Assembly: GCF_002797685.1 (NCBI RefSeq)
Contig: NZ_PGFH01000001.1
Coordinates: 1,116,001 to 1,180,000, forward strand
DNA: 64,000 bases
Reading direction: 5' to 3'
DNA from: Salinibacterium amurskyense
GTDB taxonomy: Bacteria; Actinomycetota; Actinomycetes; Actinomycetales; Microbacteriaceae
In this document: positions 41,820 through 52,331 of the stretch, piece by piece
Layout: each line of letters starts with the position of its first letter
Numbering within the stretch: position 1 is the stretch's first letter
The notes under the pieces: model-generated
Told to the model about the DNA's origin: nothing
Database searches by the model: none
What the model saw: only the letters and a program-made list of their open reading frames with translations
Program-made: the position numbers and the translations under genes

Positions 41820-42632
41820 ATGCCCCAGACTAGAAGCGTGAGAATGAGCGCATGGGCCGTGCCCGGCATCCCCGAAATTGTGTCCGGAGACGATCTCGTC
41901 GAGGTGATCGCGGGCGCTCTAGTGGCAGAGTCTGGCGATGTTAATGCGGGCGGACTGCTCGATGGTGACATCCTCACCGTGACCTCCAAGATCGTGAGCA
42001 AGGCCGAGGGTCGCTCGGTCGAAGCGGCAGATCGCGAACAGGCGATCACCGACGAAACCGTGCGCATCGTCGCGTCGCGCGAGCACCCCAATGGTGTGAC
42101 GCGCATCGTCGAGAACCGACTCGGTCTCGTGATGGCAGCCGCCGGTGTTGATTCCAGCAATACTCCCGACGGCATTGTTCTGCTCTTGCCGCTCGACCCC
42201 GACGCGACCGCACGCACGCTGTGTGCTGGTCTGCGGCAGCGGTTCGGCGTGACTATCGGCCTCGTGATTACCGACACCGTGGGGCGGCCGTGGCGCAAGG
42301 GGCAGGCCGACATCGCAATCGGCGCCGCCGGCATCCACGTGCTTGACGACCTGCGAGGAACCGCGGATGCTTCGGGCCGCCCGCTCGCGGTGAGCGTCAC
42401 GGCACTCGCCGACGAGGTTGCCGCCGCGACGGATTTGGTCAAGGGCAAGGCCGGGGGATTACCCGTTGCAGTGCTGCGCGGACTCGGCAGCCACGTCGCT
42501 GACCTCGATGCTCCCGGCGCCCGGTCCCTTGTGCGCAGCGGCCCCGAAGACATGTTCAGCTTGGGCACGAAAGAGGCGTGGATGGCAGGCTTCGATGAAG
42601 CTCATGACGAGAGTGCGCTCAAAGAGGAATAA
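41820..42632 (+). CDS. cofE: Coenzyme F420-0:L-glutamate ligase (CofE)
   Basis: This protein of about 270 residues adds the gamma-linked glutamate tail to F420-0. It has [17 protein letters not shown] near residues 49-65, [17 protein letters not shown] near residue 98, and [13 protein letters not shown] with [11 protein letters not shown] near residues 150-180, the CofE core. In mycobacterial FbiB this domain is fused to a C-terminal nitroreductase-like FMN domain; that domain is absent here. Start choice is uncertain: ATG 41820 has AGGAG 12 nt upstream, while GTG 41838 and ATG 41844 are alternatives. It follows the LLM oxidoreductase gene. Confidence 0.9.
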   Translation: MPQTRSVRMSAWAVPGIPEIVSGDDLVEVIAGALVAESGDVNAGGLLDGDILTVTSKIVSKAEGRSVEAADREQAITDETVRIVASREHPNGVTRIVENRLGLVMAAAGVDSSNTPDGIVLLLPLDPDATARTLCAGLRQRFGVTIGLVITDTVGRPWRKGQADIAIGAAGIHVLDDLRGTADASGRPLAVSVTALADEVAAATDLVKGKAGGLPVAVLRGLGSHVADLDAPGARSLVRSGPEDMFSLGTKEAWMAGFDEAHDESALKEE

Positions 42633-42670
42633 TGCTCGACTGTCGCTGAATTTACGCTTACGATATTCGG

Positions 42671-43030
42671 ATGGGGCTCCTCGTTTCGTTCGCGTATTTC
42701 GCGCTACTGATTTCTGTTCTGATCGACGTCATCCTGATCGATGAGTCCCGGATCAAGAATCTGGGCAAGATCACGTGGTTGTTTATCGTGATCATCATGC
42801 CGTTCATCGGCAGCATTTTGTGGTTCGCGGTTGGTCGCGAATACAACTCGGCTGCACCGACTTTCTCGTCGTTTGGCGCACCCGAGCGCCGTGCAGACCT
42901 CGCGACGAACAACATCAGCTCGACAGAAGCCGAGATCGCCAAGCTCGACGCCGAGATCGAATATTTTGAGCGCCAACAGAAGATCCGGGCTCTCGAAGAA
43001 CGCCTCCGCGACCGCAAACAATTGCCGTAG
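42671..43030 (+). CDS. PLDc_N-domain membrane protein
   Basis: This 119-residue protein has two transmembrane helices (about residues 3-22 and 33-54) with the phospholipase D N-terminal (PLDc_N) pattern KITWLFIVIIMPFIGSILWFAVGR, followed by a coiled-coil-like charged tail rich in Glu, Lys and Arg (about 75-119). No HKD catalytic motif is present, so it is not itself a phospholipase. TACGAT (42659-42664) lies 6 nt before the ATG. Function unknown. Confidence 0.8.
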   Translation: MGLLVSFAYFALLISVLIDVILIDESRIKNLGKITWLFIVIIMPFIGSILWFAVGREYNSAAPTFSSFGAPERRADLATNNISSTEAEIAKLDAEIEYFERQQKIRALEERLRDRKQLP

Positions 43031-43056
43031 TGCAAGACGGGTGTAAGACTCACTCC

Positions 43057-44052
<996 letters not shown>

Positions 44053-44061
44053 TCGGCCCTG

Positions 44062-45432
44062 ATGCCTCGCCTTCGTCCGTTCCGAGCTCTCTCCGTTGCG
44101 CTGCGCGTGGTGCGGCTCACCGACCGCGGCAGCGCCTTCGTGGTGCTCGGCGGGCTAGGGCTTGTGGCGGGCTATGCGGCCGGTATGCCGATTCTGTTAT
44201 ATGCCGGATGCTTCGCCCTGGCCTTGCCGCTGATGGCGGGGGTGCTCGTGCGTTCTCGAGAGTCCTCGCTGGCCGTCGCGCGTCAATTCGCGTTCCCTGT
44301 CGTGGAGGCAGGCACCACTAGCCGGGTCACGCTGCGAGTCGATAATTATGCGCGCACGGGTCTTCGCGGGGTGCACTGGGCTGATGGTTTGCCCTGGCAG
44401 CCGTGGGCGACAGCAAGTGGCTGGTTGCCGCCGCTGTCAGCTCGAGTGGGCGGGCTCAACCAGCGCAGTGCCGCACAACTCACATACTCTCTTACCCCGC
44501 GCGATCGTGGCATCTTTGAGATCGGCCCGCTCTTGCTGCAGAGCATTGACCCGCTGGCGTTGGCTAATGGCACCTGGAGCGTCGGCGGTGTCACCGAACT
44601 AACCGTCACGCCGCGAGTCGTCGCTTTGGCCCAGTCAGCATTGCTCGCTCAGTCGGGCGACGGTGATGCTCGGGTGCTTCAGCGACGGTCGGCCGGTGAC
44701 GACGACGACGCGATGACGCGGGAGTACCGCCGCGGCGATGCGATGCGCCGGGTGCACTGGCGAGCATCCGCCCGCCACGGCAGCCTCATGGTGCGCCAAG
44801 AGGAGCAGCACAGTTACCCCGAGGCCCGCATCATCGTGGATACCCGCCTGGCGGGATACCCGGATGCTGGCCGCAACGAATCCGTGCGCCTCTCGAGCGG
44901 TGCGATCACCGCAGCCGCTCGCAGCCCGCGTTTCGAGTGGATCGTCAGCATGCTCGCTTCTGCCGCCGTTCAGCTCAAGCGCGAAGGCTTTCTCGTCGAG
45001 GTCATCGAAACGGGGCCCTCCCAGCTGGCGGAGGCGTCGATCGTGCACCGGAGGGCTGCTGAGGAACAAGAGTTCCTGACCCGCCTTGCTACGTTCGGGC
45101 CCGTCGAAAGTGCGCCGGGTTGGTGGGGTGAACCGGTGCCGAGCACGAGTGCGGGAGGCCCCGTGCTGGCGCTCGTCGCGCATCCTGAGCCTGAAACGGT
45201 GGCGTACTTGCGACGACAGGCGCTTGCCGGCGTCCTTGCTGTTGCGTTTGTGGTGGAGTCGTCGTCGAGCTTCGGAGATTTCGCGCGCACGGGTGACCCG
45301 GCGCGGCAGCCTGTTGCTGATGAACTGCGCGATGCCGGGTGGAAGGTCATTGCGGTGCAGTCGTTCGATGATGTCGCCGAGGCATGGACGTTGTTCGTTG
45401 CGGAGTCGAGGGCACACCGTGACAACAACTGA
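44062..45432 (+). CDS. DUF58 domain-containing membrane protein
   Basis: This 456-residue protein has two N-terminal transmembrane helices (about residues 28-65), an outer beta-rich part and the DUF58 motif REYRRGDAMRRVHWRASARHGSLMVRQEE at about residues 222-250. DUF58 (VWA-like) partners MoxR. It starts 9 bp after moxR and overlaps the transglutaminase gene by 14 bp. Confidence 0.9.
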   Translation: MPRLRPFRALSVALRVVRLTDRGSAFVVLGGLGLVAGYAAGMPILLYAGCFALALPLMAGVLVRSRESSLAVARQFAFPVVEAGTTSRVTLRVDNYARTGLRGVHWADGLPWQPWATASGWLPPLSARVGGLNQRSAAQLTYSLTPRDRGIFEIGPLLLQSIDPLALANGTWSVGGVTELTVTPRVVALAQSALLAQSGDGDARVLQRRSAGDDDDAMTREYRRGDAMRRVHWRASARHGSLMVRQEEQHSYPEARIIVDTRLAGYPDAGRNESVRLSSGAITAAARSPRFEWIVSMLASAAVQLKREGFLVEVIETGPSQLAEASIVHRRAAEEQEFLTRLATFGPVESAPGWWGEPVPSTSAGGPVLALVAHPEPETVAYLRRQALAGVLAVAFVVESSSSFGDFARTGDPARQPVADELRDAGWKVIAVQSFDDVAEAWTLFVAESRAHRDNN

Positions 45433-47656
45433 GGCGAGCCGCGCTCGTAGTTTGCGCGCTCACGAACGGCGCGTGCGCATCTGGTCGCTGAGCGGCACGC
45501 TCGCTCTGGCGCTTGGGGTTGCGGCGAGCAGTCTGGGCGAAGTGCTCACCGAGGGAGCGTGGTGGTTCCCGTACATCGGCGTCGTAATCGTGGTGCTTGC
45601 CGTCGCTGCCGTGGCTCACACGCTCATTGCGCGCGCCTGGATCGGATCGCTGGTGGGGGCCGCGGTTGGCCTCGCGACCCTGACCCTGTTCTTTGCGCCC
45701 ACTACCGCAATCGTGGGCATCATCCCCACCCTCGACACCTTCGATCGTTTTGGCGCGCTGATTGCGCAAGGCCAGTCGTCAATGGAAAGTCAGCGGTTTC
45801 CTGCGGATGCCGACACCGGCATTGTCTTTCTGATTTGCCTCGGTGCGGTGGGGCTCTCTGTCGCGATGGATGCCATTGCCTTCGTGCTGCGGAGACCGGC
45901 GCTGACGGCGCTTCCCCTGCTCATCATGCTCGCCGTTCCCGCTTTTGTGCGCAGCGAGCTGCACGACGCGTTCGGCTTCGCGGTGACGGCTCTCGCCTAT
46001 GTCGGCATCCTGCTCGTCGCAGGGGAGCGAACGACGGTGCGTGCCGCATGGCCGGTAGTGGCAAGCGCGCTCGTGCTGGCGCTGATTGTTCCCGTGCTCT
46101 TGCCGAGCGTTGATCCGGGGGAGTCATCGACGAGTGCGACGGGCCTGATCTCTACCGGTGTGAACCCGATCCTCAACCTGAGTAACGATCTGCGGCGTGA
46201 CTCTGCGCTGCTCGCGCTGACCTACTTCTCTGACGAGGGTGACGAGTACCTCAGAGTGGCTGCGCTCGATGAGTTCAGCGACGAAACGTGGAGTCCCTCC
46301 GAACGTGAGCTCGACGACGCAAACACCGTCGACGAGTTCGCTCCCGCCCAGGGGCTCTCTGATGAGGTGCCTCGAACCGAAAACGTCATGCAGATTCAGA
46401 TTCAGCGGTTGCGGGGCAAGCTGCTGCCGGTACCGTACGCCGCCACCAGCATTACGGATGCCGGGCGCGGGTGGGTGTGGGAGCCCGAGGGCCTAACGGT
46501 GGCCAGTTCGTTCGCGAACTCCAAAGACGCGAACTACGAAGTGTCGTACATCACGCCAGCGCCTACGATCGAGCAGTTGGAAGCGGCACCGACCGAATTG
46601 CCGGCGGGATTCGAAAAGTATCTGGCGCTGCCGGAGTCGTTGCCGGCTGTCGTGGCCGAAACTGCTCAACAAGTGGCGGGGGCCGAAGCGACGCGCTTCG
46701 ACCAAGCCTTAGCCCTTCAAAAATTCTTCCGCAACGGCGATTTCACGTACTCCGAAGAGGCACCCGTCGCCGAGGATTACGACGGTTCGGGCGCCGAAGT
46801 ACTCGGCGAATTCCTCTCCGCCCAGAGCGGCTACTGCGTGCACTTCGCCTCGGCGATGGCGGCCATGGCTCGCAGCCTCGACATCCCTGCCCGCGTGGTC
46901 GTCGGCTTTACCCCGGGTCAGCGTCAGGTGAACTCAGAGACGGATGAGGTGCGCTACGCCGTCACGACCGACAACCTGCATTCGTGGCCGGAGCTTTATT
47001 TCCCGACCGTCGGTTGGGTGCGTTTCGAGCCGACAACCTCCGTCGGCAGTACACCGCGCTTCGCGCAAAGCGTGAACGACGATCCGAGCACTCCGGATGT
47101 CGACGAGTCGAAGCCTGAACCCACCGCCACTCCCACCGCGAGCGCAACACCGGGAGCTCGCCCCGACGCGCCGCGTGATGACATCCCCGACAACTCGACC
47201 CCGGGTGAGACTCAGATTTCACCGTGGTGGTTGCTGCTGCTGGCCATTCCGTTCTTGTTGGCGATTCCCGCCCTCGTGCGGGCCGTCCGTCGCGGTCTGC
47301 GACTGCGGGCAGTGGGTCGCGGAAACGTGGCTCTGGCGTGGAGAGAGATTTGCGACAGTGCCGCCGACCTCGGGGTGGCAGTCTCCCGCAACGCCACTCC
47401 GCGCCAACAGTACGAGCAGCTCGCGGCTCAGCTCGGCCTCGTCACCTCGGGCGCCGATGCGGCGAGCTCGTCGAGCTCGGCGTCTTCTGCTCTGGCCGCC
47501 GTGCTTGCCGCTGTGGAAGCATCCGCGTTCAGTCCGCGCCCGCACCCCGTGCGCCGCGAAGCCGTGACCAGCGTGCTGGCTTCGCTGCGGTCATCCGCCG
47601 GCTGGAAGGCCCGGGTCGCGGCGACTCTCGCGCCCCGCACGGCATTCGACCGCTAG
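45419..47656 (+). CDS. TgpA-like membrane transglutaminase (DUF3488/transglutaminase core)
   Basis: This 745-residue protein has about six N-terminal transmembrane helices (residues 25-230), an extracytoplasmic transglutaminase-like domain with Cys in SGYCVHFASAMAAMAR near residue 475 and His in DNLHSWPELYFP near residue 520, a Pro/Thr-rich linker, one more membrane helix near residue 605 and a cytosolic DUF4129-type tail. It is the third member of the MoxR-DUF58-TgpA operon, probably involved in envelope protein cross-linking or proteolysis. GTG 45419 overlaps DUF58 by 14 bp; the earlier open frame is antisense noise. Confidence 0.9.
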   Translation: MTTTEASRARSLRAHERRVRIWSLSGTLALALGVAASSLGEVLTEGAWWFPYIGVVIVVLAVAAVAHTLIARAWIGSLVGAAVGLATLTLFFAPTTAIVGIIPTLDTFDRFGALIAQGQSSMESQRFPADADTGIVFLICLGAVGLSVAMDAIAFVLRRPALTALPLLIMLAVPAFVRSELHDAFGFAVTALAYVGILLVAGERTTVRAAWPVVASALVLALIVPVLLPSVDPGESSTSATGLISTGVNPILNLSNDLRRDSALLALTYFSDEGDEYLRVAALDEFSDETWSPSERELDDANTVDEFAPAQGLSDEVPRTENVMQIQIQRLRGKLLPVPYAATSITDAGRGWVWEPEGLTVASSFANSKDANYEVSYITPAPTIEQLEAAPTELPAGFEKYLALPESLPAVVAETAQQVAGAEATRFDQALALQKFFRNGDFTYSEEAPVAEDYDGSGAEVLGEFLSAQSGYCVHFASAMAAMARSLDIPARVVVGFTPGQRQVNSETDEVRYAVTTDNLHSWPELYFPTVGWVRFEPTTSVGSTPRFAQSVNDDPSTPDVDESKPEPTATPTASATPGARPDAPRDDIPDNSTPGETQISPWWLLLLAIPFLLAIPALVRAVRRGLRLRAVGRGNVALAWREICDSAADLGVAVSRNATPRQQYEQLAAQLGLVTSGADAASSSSSASSALAAVLAAVEASAFSPRPHPVRREAVTSVLASLRSSAGWKARVAATLAPRTAFDR

Positions 47657-47663
47657 TCAGCGA

Positions 47664-48509
47664 CTACGCCGGGCTGAAGCCGATCACAGGCTTGCCCGTA
47701 ACGGGATTGCGCAGGATGGATGCCGTAACGCCATACACATCAGCGATGAGCTGTTCGGTCAGCACGGTTTCGGTCGCGCCCGCCGCCACTACGCGACCGT
47801 GGGACAGCACGATGATGTGGTCGCAGTAGCTCGCCGCGAGGGAAAGATCGTGGAGGGCAGCCAGCACGGTCACGCCGGTGCTGCGCAGGCTCGACAGCAG
47901 TTCGAGCACCGCCAGCTGGGCGGCGATGTCGAGGTGGTTGGTGGGTTCGTCAAGGGTGAGGAGTTGCGGCTGTTGGGCGAGCGCCCGCGCCAGCATCACG
48001 CGCTGCTTTTCACCGCCGGAGAGGCTCTGAAACTCGCGCTCGCGGAACGCAGTCATCTCAACCGTCTCGAGGCTCGCTGCGATGATGGCGGCAGATTCGG
48101 GGGAGTCGGCCTCCCACAGTGACTGGTGCGGCAGGCGGCCGAGCGCGACGACCATTCCCACGGTGAGGGAGGTGTCGGTGGTGGCGTCTTGTTCCACGAA
48201 CGCGGCGAGGCGAGCGCGTTGGCGGCGCGGCATCCCGAGCAGATCGTTGCTGCCGAACGTGACGCTACCCGCGGCGGGAGTCTGCACGGCGGTGAGAGCA
48301 CGAAGCAACGTCGATTTGCCGGCACCGTTCGGCCCAACGAGCGCACTGAGGGAGCCGCGAGCGACCGTGCAGTCGACGTCGTCGATGAGCAGCGTGCCGT
48401 CGGTGGTGACGCGGATGCGCTCGGCGACAAGGCCGCTGTCGTCGCCGAGGTTGCTGTGGTTATGGAGGCTGGCGGCGCCCATGCTGTCGCCCACGTTGTC
48501 GTCGCTCAT
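47664..48509 (-). CDS. ABC transporter ATP-binding protein, putative F420-0 importer
   Basis: This 281-residue ATPase of the FecE/BtuD class has Walker A GPNGAGKST near residue 64, signature LSGGEKQRV near residue 162 and Walker B LLTLDEPTNH near residue 180. An acidic N-terminal extension precedes the domain. With the permease and binding protein upstream (4-bp and 8-bp overlaps) it forms a BtuFCD-like cassette. The binding protein resembles the family proposed to carry F420-0, so this is tentatively the energising subunit; a siderophore or corrinoid role is the main alternative. Confidence 0.8.
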   Translation of the reverse strand: MSDDNVGDSMGAASLHNHSNLGDDSGLVAERIRVTTDGTLLIDDVDCTVARGSLSALVGPNGAGKSTLLRALTAVQTPAAGSVTFGSNDLLGMPRRQRARLAAFVEQDATTDTSLTVGMVVALGRLPHQSLWEADSPESAAIIAASLETVEMTAFREREFQSLSGGEKQRVMLARALAQQPQLLTLDEPTNHLDIAAQLAVLELLSSLRSTGVTVLAALHDLSLAASYCDHIIVLSHGRVVAAGATETVLTEQLIADVYGVTASILRNPVTGKPVIGFSPA

Positions 48510-49516
48510 GTTGAGCTCTTTCGCCGCGTGAGGAGGAACGCAAAGATGGGGGCGCCGATCATCGCGGTGACGATGCCCACGGGAATCTCGCGAGGATCAA
48601 AGAGGGTGCGGGCAAGAGTGTCTGCCCAGACGAGAAAGACAGCACCGAGGAGGGCGCTGAGGGGGAGTAGAGCGCGATGGCCTGGCCCCACGAGCAGCCG
48701 CACGGCATGCGGCAGTATCAGCCCCACAAAGCCGATCGAGCCGCTCACCGACACCATGGCACCCGTGACGAGAGCGGATGCCGCCAGCAGTCCCCAGCGG
48801 GTGGCGCTAACGTTCACGCCGAGCGACGCTGCCTGCACGTCGCCAAAGGCAAAGGAGTCGAGCAGACGGCCCGTGAGCATCACGGGGATGCCGATCACGA
48901 TGATGGCGACCATCGTGATGCCGACGGCGGGCCAGCGCGCTCCGCTGAGCGAACCCAGCAGCCACGAGAGCACTTCGCGATACGAGTCGCCCGTGACGCT
49001 CCAGAAGATGACAAAGCTCGTGATGGCCGAGGCGAGTGCCGAGACGGCGATACCCGCCAAGACGGTGCGCGACGGCGTGATGGCCCCCAGCGACCCCGCG
49101 AGCAGCAGCGTCAGGGTGAGAGCGAGCAACGCTCCCACAAAGGCCGCGAGCGGCAGCAGCACGGCGGCGCCCAAAAGCAACACCGAGACGGCGCCGAGCG
49201 CAGCGCCCGACGACAGCCCCAAGAGGTACGGATCGGCGAGCGGGTTACGCGTAATCGCCTGCATCACGGCACCGCTCAACGCGAGTCCCGCGCCCACCGC
49301 AGCAGCGGTCAGCACTCGCGGCAGTCGCAACTGCCACACAATGCCATCCCGAAGCTCGCTCAACGGGCTCACCCCGATCCCGAGATGACTCCCGATCGAC
49401 CGCCACACTTCATCGAAGCGGATGTCGGCAGGGCCGATCGTCACCGCCACCGTGATCGACACCAGCAGTGCGATCGCGAGGGCGGTGCCGAGAGCGAACG
49501 GAGAAACTTTAGCCAT
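48506..49516 (-). CDS. ABC transporter permease (FecCD/BtuC family), putative F420-0 importer
   Basis: This 336-residue permease has about ten membrane helices and the FecCD patterns RLPRVLTAAAVGAGLALSGA near residue 75 and GFVGLILPHAVRLLVGPGHR near residue 258. ATG 49516 is chosen because GGAG lies 4 nt upstream and the gene overlaps the binding-protein stop by 8 bp; an upstream ATG at 49561 lies inside that gene. It is the membrane channel of the cassette. Confidence 0.82.
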   Translation of the reverse strand: MAKVSPFALGTALAIALLVSITVAVTIGPADIRFDEVWRSIGSHLGIGVSPLSELRDGIVWQLRLPRVLTAAAVGAGLALSGAVMQAITRNPLADPYLLGLSSGAALGAVSVLLLGAAVLLPLAAFVGALLALTLTLLLAGSLGAITPSRTVLAGIAVSALASAITSFVIFWSVTGDSYREVLSWLLGSLSGARWPAVGITMVAIIVIGIPVMLTGRLLDSFAFGDVQAASLGVNVSATRWGLLAASALVTGAMVSVSGSIGFVGLILPHAVRLLVGPGHRALLPLSALLGAVFLVWADTLARTLFDPREIPVGIVTAMIGAPIFAFLLTRRKSST

Positions 49517-50540
49517 CAAGCTCCGCAATCTGGGCCGACAAACTGGCGGCAGCTTCAACACTGCGCACGCCAGCCTCGCTCGCCGCGAACGGCACCACGA
49601 GGTAACGGCCAGCTTTCACAGCACTGAGGTTAGCGGTTGCAGGGTTGGTCTCGAGAACTTCGATCTTCTTGTCTGCAGAGTTCCAGTCGGCATCCACGAG
49701 CACAATGAAGTCGGGGTCGGCGTCGACGACGGCTTCCCAGTTGAAGGGAGCCCACGTGGAGTCGATGTCGGCAGCGATGTTAGTCAGCCCGACGGTGTCG
49801 AGCAACAACTGCGGTGCTCCGATGCCGGCGCCCACATACGGGGTGTCGGAACCTGACGAGAACCACAGCGCGGTGCGGGAGTCGCCATTCGCGTCGACGG
49901 CAGCAAGCTGAGCGGCCTGTTCGGCGAGAAGAACGCTGGCATCCACACGGAAGATCGACGCCACTGTTTCGATGTCGCTGAAGACATCGTCGAAGCTCAG
50001 CTGAGCGGGCTGCTCGGCACTCTGGCACGCCGAGGGCGCTACGAAGGTGTTGATGCCCAGAGCGGTCAGATCGGCGCGCTCGCCGGCGCCGTCTGCGCTG
50101 AAGGTTGATTCCCACCCGGCAAAGACGAGGTCGGGTTCGAGATCGAGCACGGCTTCTTCGCTCGGTACGCGCTCGGCGATCGAGGTGAGGCCGGCAGCGT
50201 CGGATGCCCACTGCTCGGGCACGGGACCGTCCTGAAACGCGGTGCCGATGATGCGATCGCCCAAACCGAGCGCCAGCAGCATTTCGGTGGTCGATGACTT
50301 GATCGTGATGACGCGCTCGGGGGCTGCATCGAAACTCACGTCAAAGCCGCAGTTGCTGAGGTCGACGCTCTGCGCGCTGGCATCGGGGGAAGCGGTGGTT
50401 TCGGGCGTTGCGGTGGCACAGCCGCTCAGGGCAAGAGCTGACACTGCGAGAAGTGCAGCGCTGCGAACAACGGTGCGACGGGTACTCGTGCGGTGAACGT
50501 CGGGGCGAGCAGCGAAAAGGGAACGGGTAAGAGCAGACAT
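49509..50540 (-). CDS. ABC transporter substrate-binding lipoprotein, putative F420-0 binding
   Basis: This 343-residue class III (FepB/BtuF-fold) binding protein has a twin-Arg-containing signal with lipobox LSGC (Cys41). Conserved segments include VITIKSSTTEMLLALGLGDR near residue 76, FAGWESTFSADGAG near residue 142, WFSSGSDTPYVGAGIGAPQLL near residue 230 and FIVLVDADWNSADKK near residue 287. These agree with my recollection of the TIGRFAM trio called putative F420-0 ABC transporter, described from Actinobacteria that have cofE but lack earlier F420 biosynthesis genes. ATG 50540 follows AAAGG by 5 nt. Ligand identity is inference. Confidence 0.75.
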   Translation of the reverse strand: MSALTRSLFAARPDVHRTSTRRTVVRSAALLAVSALALSGCATATPETTASPDASAQSVDLSNCGFDVSFDAAPERVITIKSSTTEMLLALGLGDRIIGTAFQDGPVPEQWASDAAGLTSIAERVPSEEAVLDLEPDLVFAGWESTFSADGAGERADLTALGINTFVAPSACQSAEQPAQLSFDDVFSDIETVASIFRVDASVLLAEQAAQLAAVDANGDSRTALWFSSGSDTPYVGAGIGAPQLLLDTVGLTNIAADIDSTWAPFNWEAVVDADPDFIVLVDADWNSADKKIEVLETNPATANLSAVKAGRYLVVPFAASEAGVRSVEAAASLSAQIAELDG

Positions 50541-50804
50541 GGGGCCTTTCGAGAAACGGCGAAGTGGGCGCGAGAATGCGCCACGAAAACGAAAAAGTGT
50601 TTCAAGAAGACCGGAAGCCCAATCCTGGGCAAACCAACCACGCCATACCAAGCGCACGGGTCTGTCGCACCAGTCTAGAGAGGCGCGGATGCTCGTGCCT
50701 ACACCGACCCGCACACCCGTGGCCGCTCATCCGTGGGTCGGGAGACTGAGCGATCGCTGACCGGGGGCGACAGCAGGGCCTTCCCGGGGGTAGAATTGCC
50801 GATC
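50541..50804. other. divergent intergenic region upstream of the ABC cassette
   Basis: On the minus strand, TAGACT (50677-50672) is a possible -10 that would give a leader of about 125 nt before the binding-protein gene. GCCCA/TGGGC forms a short hairpin near 50620. I see no match to cobalamin, FMN or other known riboswitches. On the + strand the only clear signal is the DUF177 promoter at 50767-50796. Confidence 0.4.
50767..50796 (+). promoter_or_regulatory. promoter of the DUF177-rpmF-rnc-mutM unit
   Basis: -35 GCGACA (50767-50772) and -10 TAGAAT (50791-50796) with 18-bp spacing lie 8 nt before the GTG at 50805. Transcription would start at or next to the start codon. Confidence 0.55.
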
Positions 50805-51392
50805 GTGTCTAGAATCAACGAGAACCCGTACGCCGTGATGGTGCGCGAGCTCATTCACCGTCCCGGTGAGATGAGAGAGCACTCCATCAATGTCGTCGTA
50901 CCCGAAGCCTTTGGCAACGCCGTTATTGCGGTGCCGGCGGGGTCTCAGCTGACGATCAATGGCCGTTTCGAATCGCTTCATGACGGAGTTTTAGTCGACG
51001 CTGTTGTCTCGGGACAAGCTCAAGCAGAATGCGTTCGATGCCTCATTGACGTCACGATGACTGTCCGGGTCGAGTTTCAGGAACTTTTCGCGTATTCTGA
51101 GGACGAAGCTTTCGACTACACGGTTATTGACGAGCATGTCGATTTAGAACCTGTAGTGCGGGATTCGGTAGTGTTGTCACTTCCGTTCCAACCGGTCTGT
51201 CAAAAAGATTGTCTCGGCCTGTGCCCTGAGTGTGGGGTTCGGTTGCTCGATAATCCAGGACACGAACACGAAGCGCCCATCGATGCCCGCTGGGCAGCGT
51301 TGGCCGGCCTCCAAGACTTCACGCAAGACTCGCACGACCACGACTTGAACGACACGAACGATTTCCCTGAGACCCAAGAAGAAAAGAGTTAG
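50805..51392 (+). CDS. DUF177 (YceD) family protein
   Basis: This 195-residue protein has the DUF177 pattern: [12 protein letters not shown] near residue 80 and [16 protein letters not shown] near residue 132, a set of Cys residues likely to bind zinc, and an acidic C-terminus. DUF177/YceD genes lie directly before rpmF in most bacteria, and homologues are implicated in 23S rRNA processing. GTG 50805 is chosen because the promoter abuts it and the conserved sequence begins there. It ends 2 bp before rpmF. Confidence 0.9.
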   Translation: MSRINENPYAVMVRELIHRPGEMREHSINVVVPEAFGNAVIAVPAGSQLTINGRFESLHDGVLVDAVVSGQAQAECVRCLIDVTMTVRVEFQELFAYSEDEAFDYTVIDEHVDLEPVVRDSVVLSLPFQPVCQKDCLGLCPECGVRLLDNPGHEHEAPIDARWAALAGLQDFTQDSHDHDLNDTNDFPETQEEKS

Positions 51393-51394
51393 TC

Positions 51395-51598
51395 ATGGCA
51401 GTACCGAAGCGCAAAATGTCGCGGGCCAGCACCCGCATGCGCCGCGCCCAGTGGAAGGCAACCCCTACCGCTCTCGTTAAGACCGTTGAGAACGGCAAGA
51501 CCGTTTACAGCCTCCCGCACCGCGCCAAGGTAGTCGAAGACTCCGCCGGCACCCCCCTGTACATGGAGTACAAGGGCCGCAAGGTCGCTGACGTTTAA
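51395..51598 (+). CDS. rpmF: 50S ribosomal protein L32 (Cys-less form)
   Basis: This 67-residue basic protein begins [17 protein letters not shown], the standard bL32 N-terminus. The zinc-binding Cys pairs found in some L32 proteins are absent, as is usual in this locus in Actinobacteria. AGAAAAGAG lies just upstream. It sits between DUF177 and rnc. Confidence 0.96.
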   Translation: MAVPKRKMSRASTRMRRAQWKATPTALVKTVENGKTVYSLPHRAKVVEDSAGTPLYMEYKGRKVADV

Positions 51599-51630
51599 CT
51601 AGTCTCCACTTACTCGGGTCGAAAATAGCG

Positions 51631-52326
51631 ATGACGGGCTCCAGCTCACCTGCTGAGCTCTCCGCTGTGCTCGGGGTCAACATTGATCCCGATTTGCTCA
51701 CGCTTGCGTTGACGCACCGTTCTTTTGCGTACGAAAACGGCGGCATCGCGCATAACGAGCGACTCGAATTTCTTGGTGACTCAATTCTTGGCCAGGCAGT
51801 AACGGTCAAGCTGTATCGCGATAACCCGGAGCTTGACGAGGGAGACCTTGCCAAGCGCCGGGCTAGTCTCGTTTCTTCTGTAGCTCTTGCCGAAATCGCG
51901 CGCCTCATTGGTCTTGGCGCGTTCATTCGCCTCGGCAAGGGAGAAGAGCAAACGGGCGGCCGTGAAAAGCCGTCCATTTTGGCAGACACCGTTGAGGCGA
52001 TCATCGGTGCCGCCTATCTCGACCTCGGCGGGGACGAAGCCACAGCGCTCGTCCTCCGCCTCGTCGCCCCTCTGCTGGCCGATCCTGCACGGTTCGGCGC
52101 GGCGATGGATCCCAAGACGAGCCTTCAAGAGCTCGCCGCCCAGATCGGGCGTGGGGCTCCCGACTATCGCATCGAAGATAGCGGCCCCGATCACTCCAAG
52201 CGTTTTCACGCGAGTGTCTGCCTAGACGACGAAGTAATTGCGACAGGTGTCGGCTCCAGCAAGAAGCAAGCCGAAATGGCCGCAGCGCTCGAAGCCTGGA
52301 CCATCCTCCAAGCCGCAGCGAAGTAA
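51631..52326 (+). CDS. rnc: Ribonuclease III
   Basis: This 231-residue double-strand-specific endonuclease processes rRNA precursors. It has the catalytic signature HNERLEFLGDSILG near residue 38, a second metal site DTVEAIIGAAYLD near residue 119 and a C-terminal double-stranded RNA binding domain (about 155-225) ending in GSSKKQAEMAAALEAW. It is 6 bp before mutM. Confidence 0.96.
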   Translation: MTGSSSPAELSAVLGVNIDPDLLTLALTHRSFAYENGGIAHNERLEFLGDSILGQAVTVKLYRDNPELDEGDLAKRRASLVSSVALAEIARLIGLGAFIRLGKGEEQTGGREKPSILADTVEAIIGAAYLDLGGDEATALVLRLVAPLLADPARFGAAMDPKTSLQELAAQIGRGAPDYRIEDSGPDHSKRFHASVCLDDEVIATGVGSSKKQAEMAAALEAWTILQAAAK

Positions 52327-52331
52327 CCGGC

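Noticed and set aside
45086-45418. Upstream extension of the TgpA gene
   Set aside because: It lies out of frame within the DUF58 gene. The membrane-helix sequence begins after GTG 45419.
50541-50700. Cobalamin riboswitch upstream of the BtuFCD-like cassette
   Set aside because: The B12-box and the long multi-helix architecture are not visible. Only a short GCCCA/TGGGC hairpin is present.
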